A stretch of DNA of 64,000 nt, from NCBI RefSeq assembly GCF_000718775.1, contig NZ_JOCB01000044.1, positions 1-64,000 on the forward strand. Direction: 5' to 3'. Each line of letters opens with the position of its first letter. Position 1 is the stretch's first letter. The DNA comes from Streptomyces sp. NRRL S-31 (lineage in GTDB: Bacteria; Actinomycetota; Actinomycetes; Streptomycetales; Streptomycetaceae). Positions 42,185-50,911 of the stretch are shown piece by piece. The position numbers were made by a program, and so were the translations under genes. The notes below the pieces were generated by a model. It worked only from the letters and a program-made list of their open reading frames with translations. It searched no databases and was not told the DNA's origin.

Positions 42185-43359
42185 GCGGATTCCTCTTCGT
42201 CGTCCCGCCGCTGACCGGGCACGTCAACCCCGCCGTGGGCGTCGCCGCCCGGCTCGCCGCGCAGGGGCACCGAGTGGCCTGGGCGTGCGCCGATCCGGCG
42301 CTGGTGCGGCGGCTCGCGGGTGCCGACGCCGTGGTGTTCGGGTGCGCCGGTCCGGTGCCGGGCGCCCCGGGTGCCGTACGGCCGCCGGAGCTGCGGGGCG
42401 CGGAGGCGCTGCGGTTCCTGTGGGAGTGGTACCTGCTGCCGCTGGCCGACGCGATGGCGCCGGGGGTGCGCGCGGCCGTCGCGGCGTTCCGCCCGGACGT
42501 GGTCGTCGCCGACCAGCAGGCGTTCGCCGGCGCCCTGGTGGCCGAGCACCTGGGGTTGCCCTGGGCCACCTCCGCGACCACGTCGGCCGAGTTCAGCGGT
42601 GCCTACGACGGTCTGCCCAAGGTCGCCGACTGGCTCGGGCGGCGCCTGGCCGAGCTGCGCGCGCGCATCGGGGACCCGGCGGGCACCGCCGACCCGCGTT
42701 CCTCGCCCCACCTCCTGCTCGTGTTCAGCACACCGGAACTGATCGGGCCGCGGGCGCCGGCGGCACCGCACGTCCACTACGCCGGCCCCTCGCTCACCGG
42801 CCGCCCGGCCGGGCCGGACTTCCCCTGGGACCGGCTGGACCCCGGCCGAGCCAAGGTCCTGGTGACCCTCGGCACGGCCAACGCCGACGCCGGGACCCGG
42901 TTCCTCGGCGAGGCCCGGACCGCGCTGCGAGCCCGCGCCGACCGGCTCCAGGCGGTGATCGCCGATCCGGCCGGCACCCTGACCGCGGCACCGGACGATG
43001 ACGTCCTGGTCGTGCCGTCCGTTCCCCAGCTCCCGCTGCTGGCGCACATGGACGCCGTGGTCTGCCACGCGGGCCACAACACGGTGTGCGAGGCGCTGTG
43101 GCACGGCGTCCCGATCGTCGCCGCGCCGATCAGGGACGACCAGCCGGTGGTGGCGGCGCAGGTCGTGGACTCCGGCGCGGGCGTCCGGGTCCGGTTCGGC
43201 CGGGTCACCGCGGCCCGGCTGGGCGAGGCCCTCGACACCGTCCTGCGCGACCCGGCCCACCGGCACGCCGCCGCCCGCGTCCGCGACGCGTTCCGCGCGG
43301 CGGGCGGCGCCCGGTCGGCGGCGGCCCGCCTCGCCCGGCTGGCGGCGGAGGGCCGATGA
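42181..43359 (+). CDS. GT-B glycosyltransferase (MGT/UGT-like, family 1)
   Basis: 392 residues. The N-terminal half has 'PPLTGHVNPAVGVAARLAAQGH', the acceptor-side His motif; the C-terminal half has 'CHAGHNTVCEALWHGVPIVA', the NDP-sugar-binding signature of macrolide/UDP glycosyltransferases. GTG overlaps the hydrolase stop (GTGA), so it is coupled. Position in the cluster suggests it attaches a sugar to the released polyketide or fatty alcohol/acid, giving a glycolipid. Donor sugar unknown; no sugar biosynthesis genes are nearby. Confidence 0.87.
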   Translation: MSGFLFVVPPLTGHVNPAVGVAARLAAQGHRVAWACADPALVRRLAGADAVVFGCAGPVPGAPGAVRPPELRGAEALRFLWEWYLLPLADAMAPGVRAAVAAFRPDVVVADQQAFAGALVAEHLGLPWATSATTSAEFSGAYDGLPKVADWLGRRLAELRARIGDPAGTADPRSSPHLLLVFSTPELIGPRAPAAPHVHYAGPSLTGRPAGPDFPWDRLDPGRAKVLVTLGTANADAGTRFLGEARTALRARADRLQAVIADPAGTLTAAPDDDVLVVPSVPQLPLLAHMDAVVCHAGHNTVCEALWHGVPIVAAPIRDDQPVVAAQVVDSGAGVRVRFGRVTAARLGEALDTVLRDPAHRHAAARVRDAFRAAGGARSAAARLARLAAEGR

Positions 43360-43490
43360 CCGACACGCGCGACGAACAGCCCGGTCACCCGCGAGCCCGG
43401 TCGCGCCGGGGCACCGCGGGCAGGTCACGGAAGCCAGGACAGGAAGCCGCAGCGGACGTCCGCGGCGAGGAAGGGGCGGGGAGCCGATGA
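43356..43490 (+). CDS. 44-residue coupled ORF
   Basis: ATG 43356 overlaps the glycosyltransferase stop and its TGA (43488-43490) overlaps the next ATG (43487), giving ATGA junctions on both sides. The peptide is Arg/Gly/Glu-rich and disordered. Its start region (ATGACCGACACGCGCGA) resembles that of the following methyltransferase gene (ATGAGTGACGCACGTGA), suggesting a duplicated 5' end. It may be a real small protein or a coupling ORF. Confidence 0.4.
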   Translation: MTDTRDEQPGHPRARSRRGTAGRSRKPGQEAAADVRGEEGAGSR

Positions 43491-44800
43491 GTGACGCACG
43501 TGAGACGCGGGGAGCGGATACGGAGCCGACGAGCACCCCGACCGACGAGACGACGGGACCGGTGAGCGACGCGGCGGACCGGACGGCGGGGCGGGTGAGC
43601 GGCATGGCGGACCGGGCGGCCGGACCGCTGAGTGACGCGGTGAGCGAACCGACCGGGCGGGTGCGTGACGTGCGTGAGAAAACAGTGCGTGACGCGCGTG
43701 AGAAGGCAGTGCCGGACGCGCGCGAGAAGACGGCGCGGGATGCGCGAATGAAGACGGCGCGGGTCGCCGCCCTGCGCTCCGCCTACCGGGCCGACCTGGA
43801 CGCTGGCACCGACCGCTTCTTCGCGGCCCGGCGGACCACCTGCCCCTGGTGTTCCTCCGGCCGGATCGGCCCCCGCCTGCGCACCACCGACCTGCTCCAG
43901 CACAAGCCCGGCCGCTTCCTCCTCGACCGCTGCGCCGACTGCGGCCACATCTTCCAGAACCCCCGGCTGACCACCGAGGGGCTGGAGTTCTACTACCGCG
44001 ACTTCTACGACGGGCTCGGCGAGCAGCGGATGAGCGGCACCTTCGGCGGGCGCGGCGCGATGTACCGGGGCCGTGCCGAGGCCATGCTGCCCCACGACCC
44101 CGCGCCGAAGACCTGGCTGGACGTCGGCACCGGCCACGGCCACTTCTGCGCCGCCGCCCGCACCGTACTCCCCGGCACCGCCTTCGACGGGCTCGACTTC
44201 ACCGACGGCGTCGAACTCGCCGCCCGCGAGGGCCGCGTGGACCACGCCTACCGCGGTGCCTTCCCCGACCTGGCACCCGAACTGGCCGCCCGCTACGACG
44301 TGGTGAGCATGTTCCACTACCTGGAGCACAGCACCGACCCCGACCGCGAACTCCGCGCCGCCCACCGCGCCGTACGCCCCGGCGGGCACCTTTTGATCGA
44401 GGTACCGGACCCGGAGAGCCGCTACGCCCGGCTGCTCGGCCGCTGGTGGCTGCCCTGGCTCCAGCCGCAGCACCTGCACTTCGTGCCGGTGGCCAACCTG
44501 CGCCACCGGCTCACCGGGCTCGGGTTCACGGTGGTCGCGGAAGAGCACGCCGAGGCCCATGACCCGGTGGACCTGCTCGCCGCGGTCTGGCTGGCGCTCG
44601 ACCACACCGCCCCGCGCGAGGACGCGCCCTGGCTCCCCGAACGCCCCGGCGCCCTCCGCCGCGCCGCGCGCGCCGCGCTCCTGCTGGCGGGCGTCCCCGC
44701 GCTGATCACCGCCACGCTCCTCGACCGCTTCGCCGTACGCCCGTTCTCCCACCGGCTCGGCCTGTCCAACGCCTACCGCCTGGTGGCCCGACGGGACTGA
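43487..44800 (+). CDS. SAM-dependent methyltransferase with N-terminal zinc finger
   Basis: 437 residues. Residues 1-100 are disordered and repetitive. Residues about 118-150 hold CPWC and CADC, a Cys4 zinc-binding motif; residues about 170-370 are a class I methyltransferase (SAM motif 'WLDVGTGHGHFCAAA'; 'VSMFHYLEHSTDP' and 'RPGGHLLIEVPDPES'). A hydrophobic C-terminal helix may touch the membrane. This is the Zn-finger sugar- or lipid-methyltransferase-like architecture, fitting methylation of the glycosylated product. The start could lie at one of several GTG codons within the repeat; ATG 43487 is coupled to the small ORF. Confidence 0.8.
   Translation: MSDARETRGADTEPTSTPTDETTGPVSDAADRTAGRVSGMADRAAGPLSDAVSEPTGRVRDVREKTVRDAREKAVPDAREKTARDARMKTARVAALRSAYRADLDAGTDRFFAARRTTCPWCSSGRIGPRLRTTDLLQHKPGRFLLDRCADCGHIFQNPRLTTEGLEFYYRDFYDGLGEQRMSGTFGGRGAMYRGRAEAMLPHDPAPKTWLDVGTGHGHFCAAARTVLPGTAFDGLDFTDGVELAAREGRVDHAYRGAFPDLAPELAARYDVVSMFHYLEHSTDPDRELRAAHRAVRPGGHLLIEVPDPESRYARLLGRWWLPWLQPQHLHFVPVANLRHRLTGLGFTVVAEEHAEAHDPVDLLAAVWLALDHTAPREDAPWLPERPGALRRAARAALLLAGVPALITATLLDRFAVRPFSHRLGLSNAYRLVARRD
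43661..43756 (+). repeat. 24-bp coding tandem repeat
   Basis: Four in-frame units of 24 bases encode VRDVREKT, VRDAREKA, VPDAREKT and ARDARMKT in the methyltransferase N-terminus; a degenerate 11-residue periodicity (SDAADRTAGR-type) precedes it. Confidence 0.85.
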
Positions 44801-44834
44801 CACCGCCGCCGGGCGAGGGGCGGCCGTGCCCCGC

Positions 44835-45875
44835 TCACACCACCTTCGCGCGGATCAGCGCCGACAGCACCAGGGTCCCCGGCACCAGCGGCACCCAGTC
44901 CGTCAGCACCCGGTACCCGATGACGGCCGCGGTCGCCTCCGCGGGCGTGGTGCCGAAGGCGACCAGCGTCCACACCAGCGCCGCGTCGACCGCGAGTCCG
45001 CCCGGCGCGGGCACCGCCCCGACGGCCGTACCCGCCGCCAGATGGGCGAGCACCACCCGCTGCCACGGCAGTGCCAGCCCGAGCGAGGCGCCGACGCAGG
45101 CCAGCGCCCCGGCCTGCACCAGCGGCAGGGCGACGGCCCCGCCCCACAGGGCGAGGACCCGGCGCGGCCGGGTGTGCACCGCGCGCGCGTCGGCCAGGGC
45201 GGTGCGCAGCAGTGCGGCCACCGGCCGGCGCACCGGCCGTACCACCGCCATCAGCACCGCGGCCAGCGCGACCGCCCCGGCCGTGACGGCGGCCAGCGGC
45301 ACCAGTGGCCGGCCGTCCGGCACCAGGTCGCCAAGGCGCCGCCAGGCCGGCGACGCGGCCAGGAACACCAGCAGGACGGCCGTCTTCGCGGTGGACTTGA
45401 CCAGCGAGTACAACCCGATCGACGCGGTGGCCCGCTCCACCGGCACCCCCCGCCCGCGCAGGAAGCGCAGGGTGACGGCGTGGGCGCCGAGCCCGGCGGG
45501 CAGCACGTGGTTGGCGGCGCCGGCGGCGAACTGCGAGGCCAGCAGCAGCCCCGGCGGGACCCGGTCGGGCAGCGCGCCCTGCCGCACGCAGGAGGCCGCC
45601 ACCCAGGTCAGACAGGTGAAGCCGGCTCCGGCCAGCAGCCACCACGGGTCGGCCCCGGCCAGCCGCCGGACCCCCTCGTGGACGACGGGCCGGTTGGCCA
45701 CGGCCCACCCGGCGGCGAGCAGCAGGGGAGCCACGCACACGGCCAGCCGCACGGCCCGGCCCGGCCCGCGCGGCGCGGGGCGCGCGTCGACCGTGAGCCC
45801 GGAACCGGGCACCGGGGCCGGCGGACAGGGGTGCGGGACGGGGGACAGCGGGCGGGAGGGGGACAGAGGGGACAC
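44835..45875 (-). CDS. Lysylphosphatidylglycerol-synthase-type TM-region (UPF0104/YbhN-like) membrane protein
   Basis: 346 residues with about eight hydrophobic segments. 'AAGAANHVLPAGLGAHAVTLRFLRGRGV' and 'GTAVGAVPAPGGLAVDAALV' are the conserved blocks of the LPG_synthase_TM family (the flippase half of MprF). There is no catalytic aminoacyltransferase half. In this position it may move a lipid or glycolipid across the membrane; I infer a possible link with the cluster, but it is on the other strand and convergent to the methyltransferase. GTG start 45875 follows AAGGACG. Confidence 0.78.
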   Translation of the reverse strand: MSPLSPSRPLSPVPHPCPPAPVPGSGLTVDARPAPRGPGRAVRLAVCVAPLLLAAGWAVANRPVVHEGVRRLAGADPWWLLAGAGFTCLTWVAASCVRQGALPDRVPPGLLLASQFAAGAANHVLPAGLGAHAVTLRFLRGRGVPVERATASIGLYSLVKSTAKTAVLLVFLAASPAWRRLGDLVPDGRPLVPLAAVTAGAVALAAVLMAVVRPVRRPVAALLRTALADARAVHTRPRRVLALWGGAVALPLVQAGALACVGASLGLALPWQRVVLAHLAAGTAVGAVPAPGGLAVDAALVWTLVAFGTTPAEATAAVIGYRVLTDWVPLVPGTLVLSALIRAKVV

Positions 45876-46133
45876 GGGGACGTCGTCCTTCCGCGGCGGA
45901 CCCCTCGGCGGGGCCTTGAGGGAAGCGGGCCGGGCGAACCGCGTGGGAGCCTTCCCCTCCCGCGTGACACGGGGATGTCCGGAAACGTAAGGCGTGGGGG
46001 CGGGACGGTGCCGACCCGCGCGGACGGCCGAGCGGCCGTTCAGCGCCGACCAGGTAGCCTTCCCTCGGGACGCGTTTTACATGCGGTGACCCGTCAGCCG
46101 GAGAGCAAGGTCAGCTACAGGGGAGGAACCGGC

Positions 46134-46778
46134 GTGCACGTCCAGGAATGGCTCGACTCGGTGCCCGCCGTCGCCGTCTACGCCGTGGTGGCCCTGGTGA
46201 TCGGCGTGGAGAGCCTGGGCATCCCGTTGCCGGGCGAGATCGTCCTCGTCTCCGCGGCCCTGATGTCCTCCCAGCACACGGGCGTCAACCCGGTCGTCCT
46301 CGGTGCCTGCGCGACCGCCGGCGCGGTGATCGGCGACTCCATCGGCTACGCCATCGGCCGCAAGGGCGGACGCCCGCTGCTGGCCTGGCTCGGCGGGAAG
46401 TTCCCGCGCCACTTCAGCGCGGGACACGTGGCCACGGCCGAGCGGTCCTTCGAGAAGTGGGGCATGTGGGCGGTCTTCTTCGGCCGTTTCGTCGCCCTGC
46501 TGCGCATCTTCGCCGGCCCCCTCGCGGGCGTGCTGCACATGCCGTACTGGAAGTTCCTGATCGCCAACGTCCTCGGCGGCATCTGCTGGGCCGGCGGCAC
46601 CACGGCCGTCATCTACTACATCGGCGTCGTCGCCGAGGACTGGCTGAAGCGCTTCTCGTACCTGGGCCTGGGCGTGGCCGTGCTGATCGGCCTGGCCTCC
46701 CTGCTGATCCTCAAGCGCAAGGCGAAGAAGGCGCAGGCCGAGCGGCGCGAGGCGGAACCGGTGGGTGCCCGGGACTGA
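46134..46778 (+). CDS. DedA-family membrane protein
   Basis: 214 residues. 'ESLGIPLPGEIVLVSAALM', 'GDSIGYAIGRKGGRPLL' and 'FFGRFVALLRIFAGPLAG' with 'MPYWKFLIANVLGGICWAGG' are the core blocks of DedA (VTT) proteins, implicated in polyprenyl-phosphate or phospholipid translocation. A basic, Lys-rich C-terminal tail follows the last helix. GTG 46134 has GGGAGG upstream; earlier frames are shadows. It is divergent from the LPG-synthase-type gene across about 260 bases. Confidence 0.85.
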   Translation: MHVQEWLDSVPAVAVYAVVALVIGVESLGIPLPGEIVLVSAALMSSQHTGVNPVVLGACATAGAVIGDSIGYAIGRKGGRPLLAWLGGKFPRHFSAGHVATAERSFEKWGMWAVFFGRFVALLRIFAGPLAGVLHMPYWKFLIANVLGGICWAGGTTAVIYYIGVVAEDWLKRFSYLGLGVAVLIGLASLLILKRKAKKAQAERREAEPVGARD

Positions 46779-46818
46779 GGCGCCCCGGCCGAGCGGCGGG
46801 CACCCGCCCCCGCCGCGC

Positions 46819-47346
46819 CTACCCGTGCACCCCGCGGTGCGCCTCGGCCAGCTCCGTGTACAGGGTGCCGTTGAGGGTCACCCCCGCGCGCTCCTCCTCG
46901 GTCAGGCTCCGCCGCACCTTGGCCGGCACCCCCGCCACCAGCGACCCCGGCGGCACCACCATCCCCTGCGGCACCAGGGCCTGGGCCGCGACCAGCGAGC
47001 CGGCCCCGATCACCGCGCCGTTGAGCACGGTCGCCCCCATCCCGACGAGGCAGTCGTCCTCCACGGTGGCCCCGTGCACCACCGCGTTGTGCCCGATGGA
47101 CACCCGCTCCCCGACGGTCACCGGGAACCCGGGATCGGCGTGCAGGGTGACGTTGTCCTGCACATTGGCCCGCGCCCCCACGGTGATCCTCTCGACGTCG
47201 GCGCGCACGACGGCGCCGTACCAGACACTGGCCCCGGCATGCAGCGTGACGTCCCCGATCACGGACGCCGTGGGCGCCACGAACGCCTCCGGGTCGATCC
47301 GGGGCTCCTTGCCCCCGATACCCGCGATCAGCGCCTTGTGCGTCAT
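46819..47346 (-). CDS. Gamma-carbonic-anhydrase-like left-handed beta-helix protein
   Basis: 175 residues formed of hexapeptide turns. The metal-binding His residues are seen around 'NVTLHADPGFPVTVGERVSI' and 'GHNAVVHGATV', matching the gamma-class carbonic anhydrase (CaiE/YrdA-like) pattern. ATG 47346 follows GAGGAG. Many members are of uncertain activity; carbonic anhydrase or acyltransferase-accessory roles are possible. Confidence 0.8.
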   Translation of the reverse strand: MTHKALIAGIGGKEPRIDPEAFVAPTASVIGDVTLHAGASVWYGAVVRADVERITVGARANVQDNVTLHADPGFPVTVGERVSIGHNAVVHGATVEDDCLVGMGATVLNGAVIGAGSLVAAQALVPQGMVVPPGSLVAGVPAKVRRSLTEEERAGVTLNGTLYTELAEAHRGVHG

Positions 47347-47455
47347 CACCGTCTCCTCGTGTCGGCCGTACACGGCACGGTACGACACCGGGTGGGGCAA
47401 AGATCACAGCAGCCCGCCCTCTCCGCCGGAGGCGACCGCTGAGTAACGTGAGCCC

Positions 47456-48220
47456 GTGCCGAAGCGCAAGAACACGTTCTCATCCTGGCGGCGGGGCCTG
47501 GCCCAGCGAGCCGTCCACGCGGCCTGGTCCTGGGCACGGCGCGCCGGGTCCGTCACGGCCGAGCACCCGGCGGGGTTCCGCTTCGGCGCGATCGGCGAGG
47601 CCACCCGGCTGGCCTTCCCGCTCGGCACCGTCTTCGGCGAGCCGTGGATCCGGATCGGCTCCTACTGCATCATCGCCGAGCAGGTCACCCTCACCGCCGG
47701 CCTGATGCCCGGCCTCGACCTCGGCCCCGACCCGATCCTGCGCATCGGCGACGGCGTGGTCCTCGGCCGCGGCAGCCATGTCATCGCCGACACCACGGTC
47801 ACCATCGGCCGCGACTGCTACTTCGGCCCGTACGTCTACGTCACCTCGACCAACCACTCCTACGACGATCCGCACGAGCCCATCGGCAAGCAGTGGCCGC
47901 GGATGGAGCCGGTGGTGATCGGACCGGGCTGCTGGATCGGCACCGGCGCGGTGATCCTGCCGGGGGCGCGGATCGGCCGGAACGTGGTCGTGGCGGCCGG
48001 CGCGGTGGTCCGGGGCACGGTGCCCGACCACGCCGTGGTGGCGGGGGCGCCCGCCCGGGTCGTACGGCGCTGGACGCCCGACGACGGCTGGCAGCCGCCG
48101 CTGCGCACCCCCGCGCCGGTGCCGATCCCGGACGGCACGACGCCGGAGCAGCTGCGGGCGCTGGCGGACCTGGACGAGGACGCGGTGGCGCGGCTCGCCG
48201 CGCTGGACTCCGACGGCTGA
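47456..48220 (+). CDS. Hexapeptide-repeat acyltransferase (LbH type)
   Basis: 254 residues. After a basic N-terminal region, the left-handed beta-helix runs from about residue 65 to 205 with 'TSTNHSYDDPHEPIGKQ' as the acyl-acceptor loop of the maltose/galactoside acetyltransferase group, and 'VIGPGCWIGTGAVILPGA' as typical coils. Probable O- or N-acetylation of a sugar, with acetyl-CoA. Divergent from the gamma-CA gene, and followed by an unrelated regulator. Start GTG 47456 has only a weak ribosome-binding site. Confidence 0.75.
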   Translation: MPKRKNTFSSWRRGLAQRAVHAAWSWARRAGSVTAEHPAGFRFGAIGEATRLAFPLGTVFGEPWIRIGSYCIIAEQVTLTAGLMPGLDLGPDPILRIGDGVVLGRGSHVIADTTVTIGRDCYFGPYVYVTSTNHSYDDPHEPIGKQWPRMEPVVIGPGCWIGTGAVILPGARIGRNVVVAAGAVVRGTVPDHAVVAGAPARVVRRWTPDDGWQPPLRTPAPVPIPDGTTPEQLRALADLDEDAVARLAALDSDG

Positions 48221-48385
48221 CCCGGGCGGCGGCCCGGCCGGAAGGGGAGCCGGGCTGCGGCCCGCGGCCCGGCCCCGCAGTAGAGTTTGCCGGACGACCA
48301 GGCGCACCACACCGTAGGTCCGTGGGCTGAACCGCGCCGGACCGCGCTGACGAACCCCGTGAACTCCCCGGATATTGGACCCAAC

Positions 48386-48958
48386 GTGTCGGACCTCGAA
48401 CTTCTGACCCAGTCCCTGGCGCGCAACGTCAGGCACTGGCGCTCGGTGCGCGGCTTCACCCTGGACGTGCTCGCCGCCCGGGCCGGTGTCAGCCGCGGCA
48501 TGCTCATCCAGATCGAGCAGGCCCGCACCAACCCCAGCATCGGCACGGTCGTCAAGATCGGTGACGCGCTCGGCGTCAGCGTCACCACGCTCCTCGACTA
48601 CGAGCGGGGCCCGAAGGTCCGCGTCGTCCCCGCCGAACGGGCCGTACGGCTCTGGCACACGGACGCCGGCAGCTACAACCGGCTGCTCGCCGGTACGGAG
48701 GCGCCCGGACCGCTGGAGATGTGGGACTGGCGGCTGATGCCGGGGGAGCACAGCCCCTCCGAGCCGCACCCCGCCGGCACGGTCGAGCTGGTGCATGTCA
48801 CCACCGGCGAGCTGACCCTCAGCGTGGACGGCGCGGAGTACCGCGTGCCGGCCGGCGCGAGCGCCTCCTTCGAGGCCAACGTCCCGCACCGGTACGAGAA
48901 CCGGGGCGAGACGCCGATGGAGATGGTGATGGCGGTGTCCGTACCGCCCGTGCCGTGA
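48386..48958 (+). CDS. XRE-family regulator with C-terminal cupin
   Basis: 190 residues. Residues about 8-65 are a helix-turn-helix ('TLDVLAARAGVSRGMLIQIEQ'), residues about 110-185 a cupin ('EPHPAGTVELVHVTTGELTLS'). This HTH_3-cupin_2 combination often senses a small metabolite. GTG 48386 fits the family start; GATATT (48371-48376) may be the -10 box, so the mRNA may be leaderless. It lies just upstream of a YbaK-type gene in the same direction. Confidence 0.82.
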   Translation: MSDLELLTQSLARNVRHWRSVRGFTLDVLAARAGVSRGMLIQIEQARTNPSIGTVVKIGDALGVSVTTLLDYERGPKVRVVPAERAVRLWHTDAGSYNRLLAGTEAPGPLEMWDWRLMPGEHSPSEPHPAGTVELVHVTTGELTLSVDGAEYRVPAGASASFEANVPHRYENRGETPMEMVMAVSVPPVP

Positions 48959-49001
48959 GACGCCGGTACGGCGGGCGGGCGGACCTTGCTAGCGTGCGGC
49001 C

Positions 49002-49559
49002 ATGCGCGCACCCATCGGCGACTTCGACACCGCCACCCCCGCCCCGGACTGCCTGGACGAGCTGACCGCCCCCGTCGCCGACGCGGTGCGCGACTGGCAG
49101 GGCACGGTCCCCGCCGACCGGATCCTCTACGTCGACACCGACCCGCGCTGGGCCGACACCGCCGTCTTCGTCGAGCACTACGGCCGCGATCTGCTGGAGC
49201 GGTCGGCGAACTGCGTGGTGGTCGCGGGCAAGCGGGCCGGCGAGACCAGGCTCGCCGCCTGCGTGGTGCTCTCCACCACCCGGGCCGACGTCAACGGCGT
49301 CGCCCGCCGCCAACTGGGCGCCCGCAAAGCCTCGTTCGCCTCCATGGAGACGGCGACCGGCGAGACCGGCATGGAGTACGGCGGCATCACGCCGCTCGGC
49401 CTGCCCACGGGCTGGCCGGTGCTGGTGGACGCGGCCGTCGCCGACCTGCCCTACGTCCTGGTCGGCAGCGGGCGCCGGCGCGGCAAGCTCCTGGTGCCCG
49501 GCAAGGCGCTGGCCGAACTGCCCGGCGCCGTGGTGCTGGAGGGGCTGGGCGTCGCCTGA
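49002..49559 (+). CDS. YbaK/aminoacyl-tRNA deacylase-domain protein
   Basis: 185 residues. 'CVVVAGKRAGETRLAACVVLSTTRADVNG' and 'MEYGGITPLGLPTGWPVLVDAAV' are the hallmark blocks of the YbaK/ProX superfamily that edit mischarged tRNA. TAGCGT (48990-48995) lies immediately before the ATG, so the transcript is probably leaderless. It may be regulated by the adjacent XRE-cupin protein. Which mischarged tRNA it acts on is not deducible. Confidence 0.82.
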   Translation: MRAPIGDFDTATPAPDCLDELTAPVADAVRDWQGTVPADRILYVDTDPRWADTAVFVEHYGRDLLERSANCVVVAGKRAGETRLAACVVLSTTRADVNGVARRQLGARKASFASMETATGETGMEYGGITPLGLPTGWPVLVDAAVADLPYVLVGSGRRRGKLLVPGKALAELPGAVVLEGLGVA

Positions 49560-49680
49560 CCCCACCGTGCGTGGCCGGCCGGCGCGCGCCGCGGGCCCGC
49601 CACGCCCGGGACCGGCGCGCGCCGGAGCGCCGCCCGTTCGGTACGCGCCGGTCATGCCGAGGTGCCGCGGCGACGCCCGT

Positions 49681-50901
49681 TCAGTACGTGTCGGCCGTGC
49701 CGAGGTACTGCTCGGCGAAGGCCGCCGCCGCGGCCGGTGAGGAGAACAGTCGGCGCAGCCGGGCCAGCGTGGTGCCGGCCCGGTAGGGGTCGCCGTCGGA
49801 CACCCCGTGGAAGATCTCGGCGAGCCACCGCGAGAAATCCTGGTACTCCCACACCCGCCGCAGGCACCGCGCCGAGTAGCCGTCCAGGCCCGAGTCGTCG
49901 CCCTCGGCCAGGTGCGCGACGAGGGCGTCGCCGAGGAGGAACGCGTCGTTCAGGGCGAGGTTCATGCCCTTCGCGGCGATCGGCGCGACGAGGTGTGCCG
50001 CGTCACCGGCCAGGAAGAGACGGCCGAACACCATGGGTTCGACCACGTAGTCGTGCATGTCCAGCACCCGCTTCTCCAGCAGCGGGCCCTCCGTCAGCGG
50101 CGGGCGGTCCGCCGCCCGCAGGCGCCGCTGGAGCTCCGCCCAGACCCGCTCGTCGGGCCAGTCGGCCGGGTCGTCGCCGGGCGGGCACTGGAGGTAGTAG
50201 CGGGTGAGCCGGGAACTGCGGGGCATCTGCCCGGCGAACCCGCCCGGGTGCATGCCGAACAGCACGCGGTCCGCGCACGGCGGGGCCTCGGCCAGCAACG
50301 CCAGCCAGCCGATGCCGTAATCGTGCCGGGAGGTCCGCGCCCGCGCCGGCAGCGCGGCCCGGCTCACCCCGCGCGGTCCGTCGCAGCCGGCGATGAAGTC
50401 ACAGTGGACCAGGCGCCGTTCACCGGTGTCCGGGTCGGTGTACGAGACGGCGGGCCGGTCCGAGTCCGGCTCGTGCAGGCGCACGTCCCGCACCCCGAAG
50501 CGGATGTCCCCGCCGCGCACGTCGGCGTACTCCCGCACCAGGTCGGTCACCAGCAGGGGCTGCGAGTAGACCCAGTGATGACGGCCCGTCAGCTCTGTGT
50601 GGGCGAAGCGGTGGGCCCGGCCGTCGAAGCGGAACTCGCACTCCGAGTGGCGTTCCGCGCGCTCCAGCAGCCGGTCGGCCAGACCGCGTCGTTCCAGGCC
50701 GCGCACGGCCCATTCCTCGATGACCCCGGCGCGCGGCCGCTGTTCGATGAACTCGCGGGTCCCGGCCTCCAGGACCAGGCAGTCGACACCGGCCGCCCGC
50801 AGGATGTTGCCGACGGTCAGGCCGGCCGGTCCGGCACCCACGACGACCACCGGGAAACGTTCGGCGGAAGGGGAGTTGAAGGGGGAGGGAGCAGACGTCA
50901 C
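49681..50901 (-). CDS. 4-hydroxybenzoate 3-monooxygenase-like FAD hydroxylase
   Basis: 406 residues, close to PobA length. FAD motif VVVGAGPAGL at the N-terminus, 'GCDGPRGVSR' (DG motif) about residue 165, and 'GDAAHLVAPIAAKGMNLALND' (GD motif) about residue 285. The segment 'RAGVIEEW' and 'RRHHWVYSQPLL'-type residues resemble p-hydroxybenzoate hydroxylase. It would convert 4-hydroxybenzoate to protocatechuate with NADPH. Transcribed away from the paired palindrome upstream. GTG 50901 is the likely start. Confidence 0.82.
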   Translation of the reverse strand: MTSAPSPFNSPSAERFPVVVVGAGPAGLTVGNILRAAGVDCLVLEAGTREFIEQRPRAGVIEEWAVRGLERRGLADRLLERAERHSECEFRFDGRAHRFAHTELTGRHHWVYSQPLLVTDLVREYADVRGGDIRFGVRDVRLHEPDSDRPAVSYTDPDTGERRLVHCDFIAGCDGPRGVSRAALPARARTSRHDYGIGWLALLAEAPPCADRVLFGMHPGGFAGQMPRSSRLTRYYLQCPPGDDPADWPDERVWAELQRRLRAADRPPLTEGPLLEKRVLDMHDYVVEPMVFGRLFLAGDAAHLVAPIAAKGMNLALNDAFLLGDALVAHLAEGDDSGLDGYSARCLRRVWEYQDFSRWLAEIFHGVSDGDPYRAGTTLARLRRLFSSPAAAAAFAEQYLGTADTY

Positions 50902-50911
50902 CCCAGCATTA

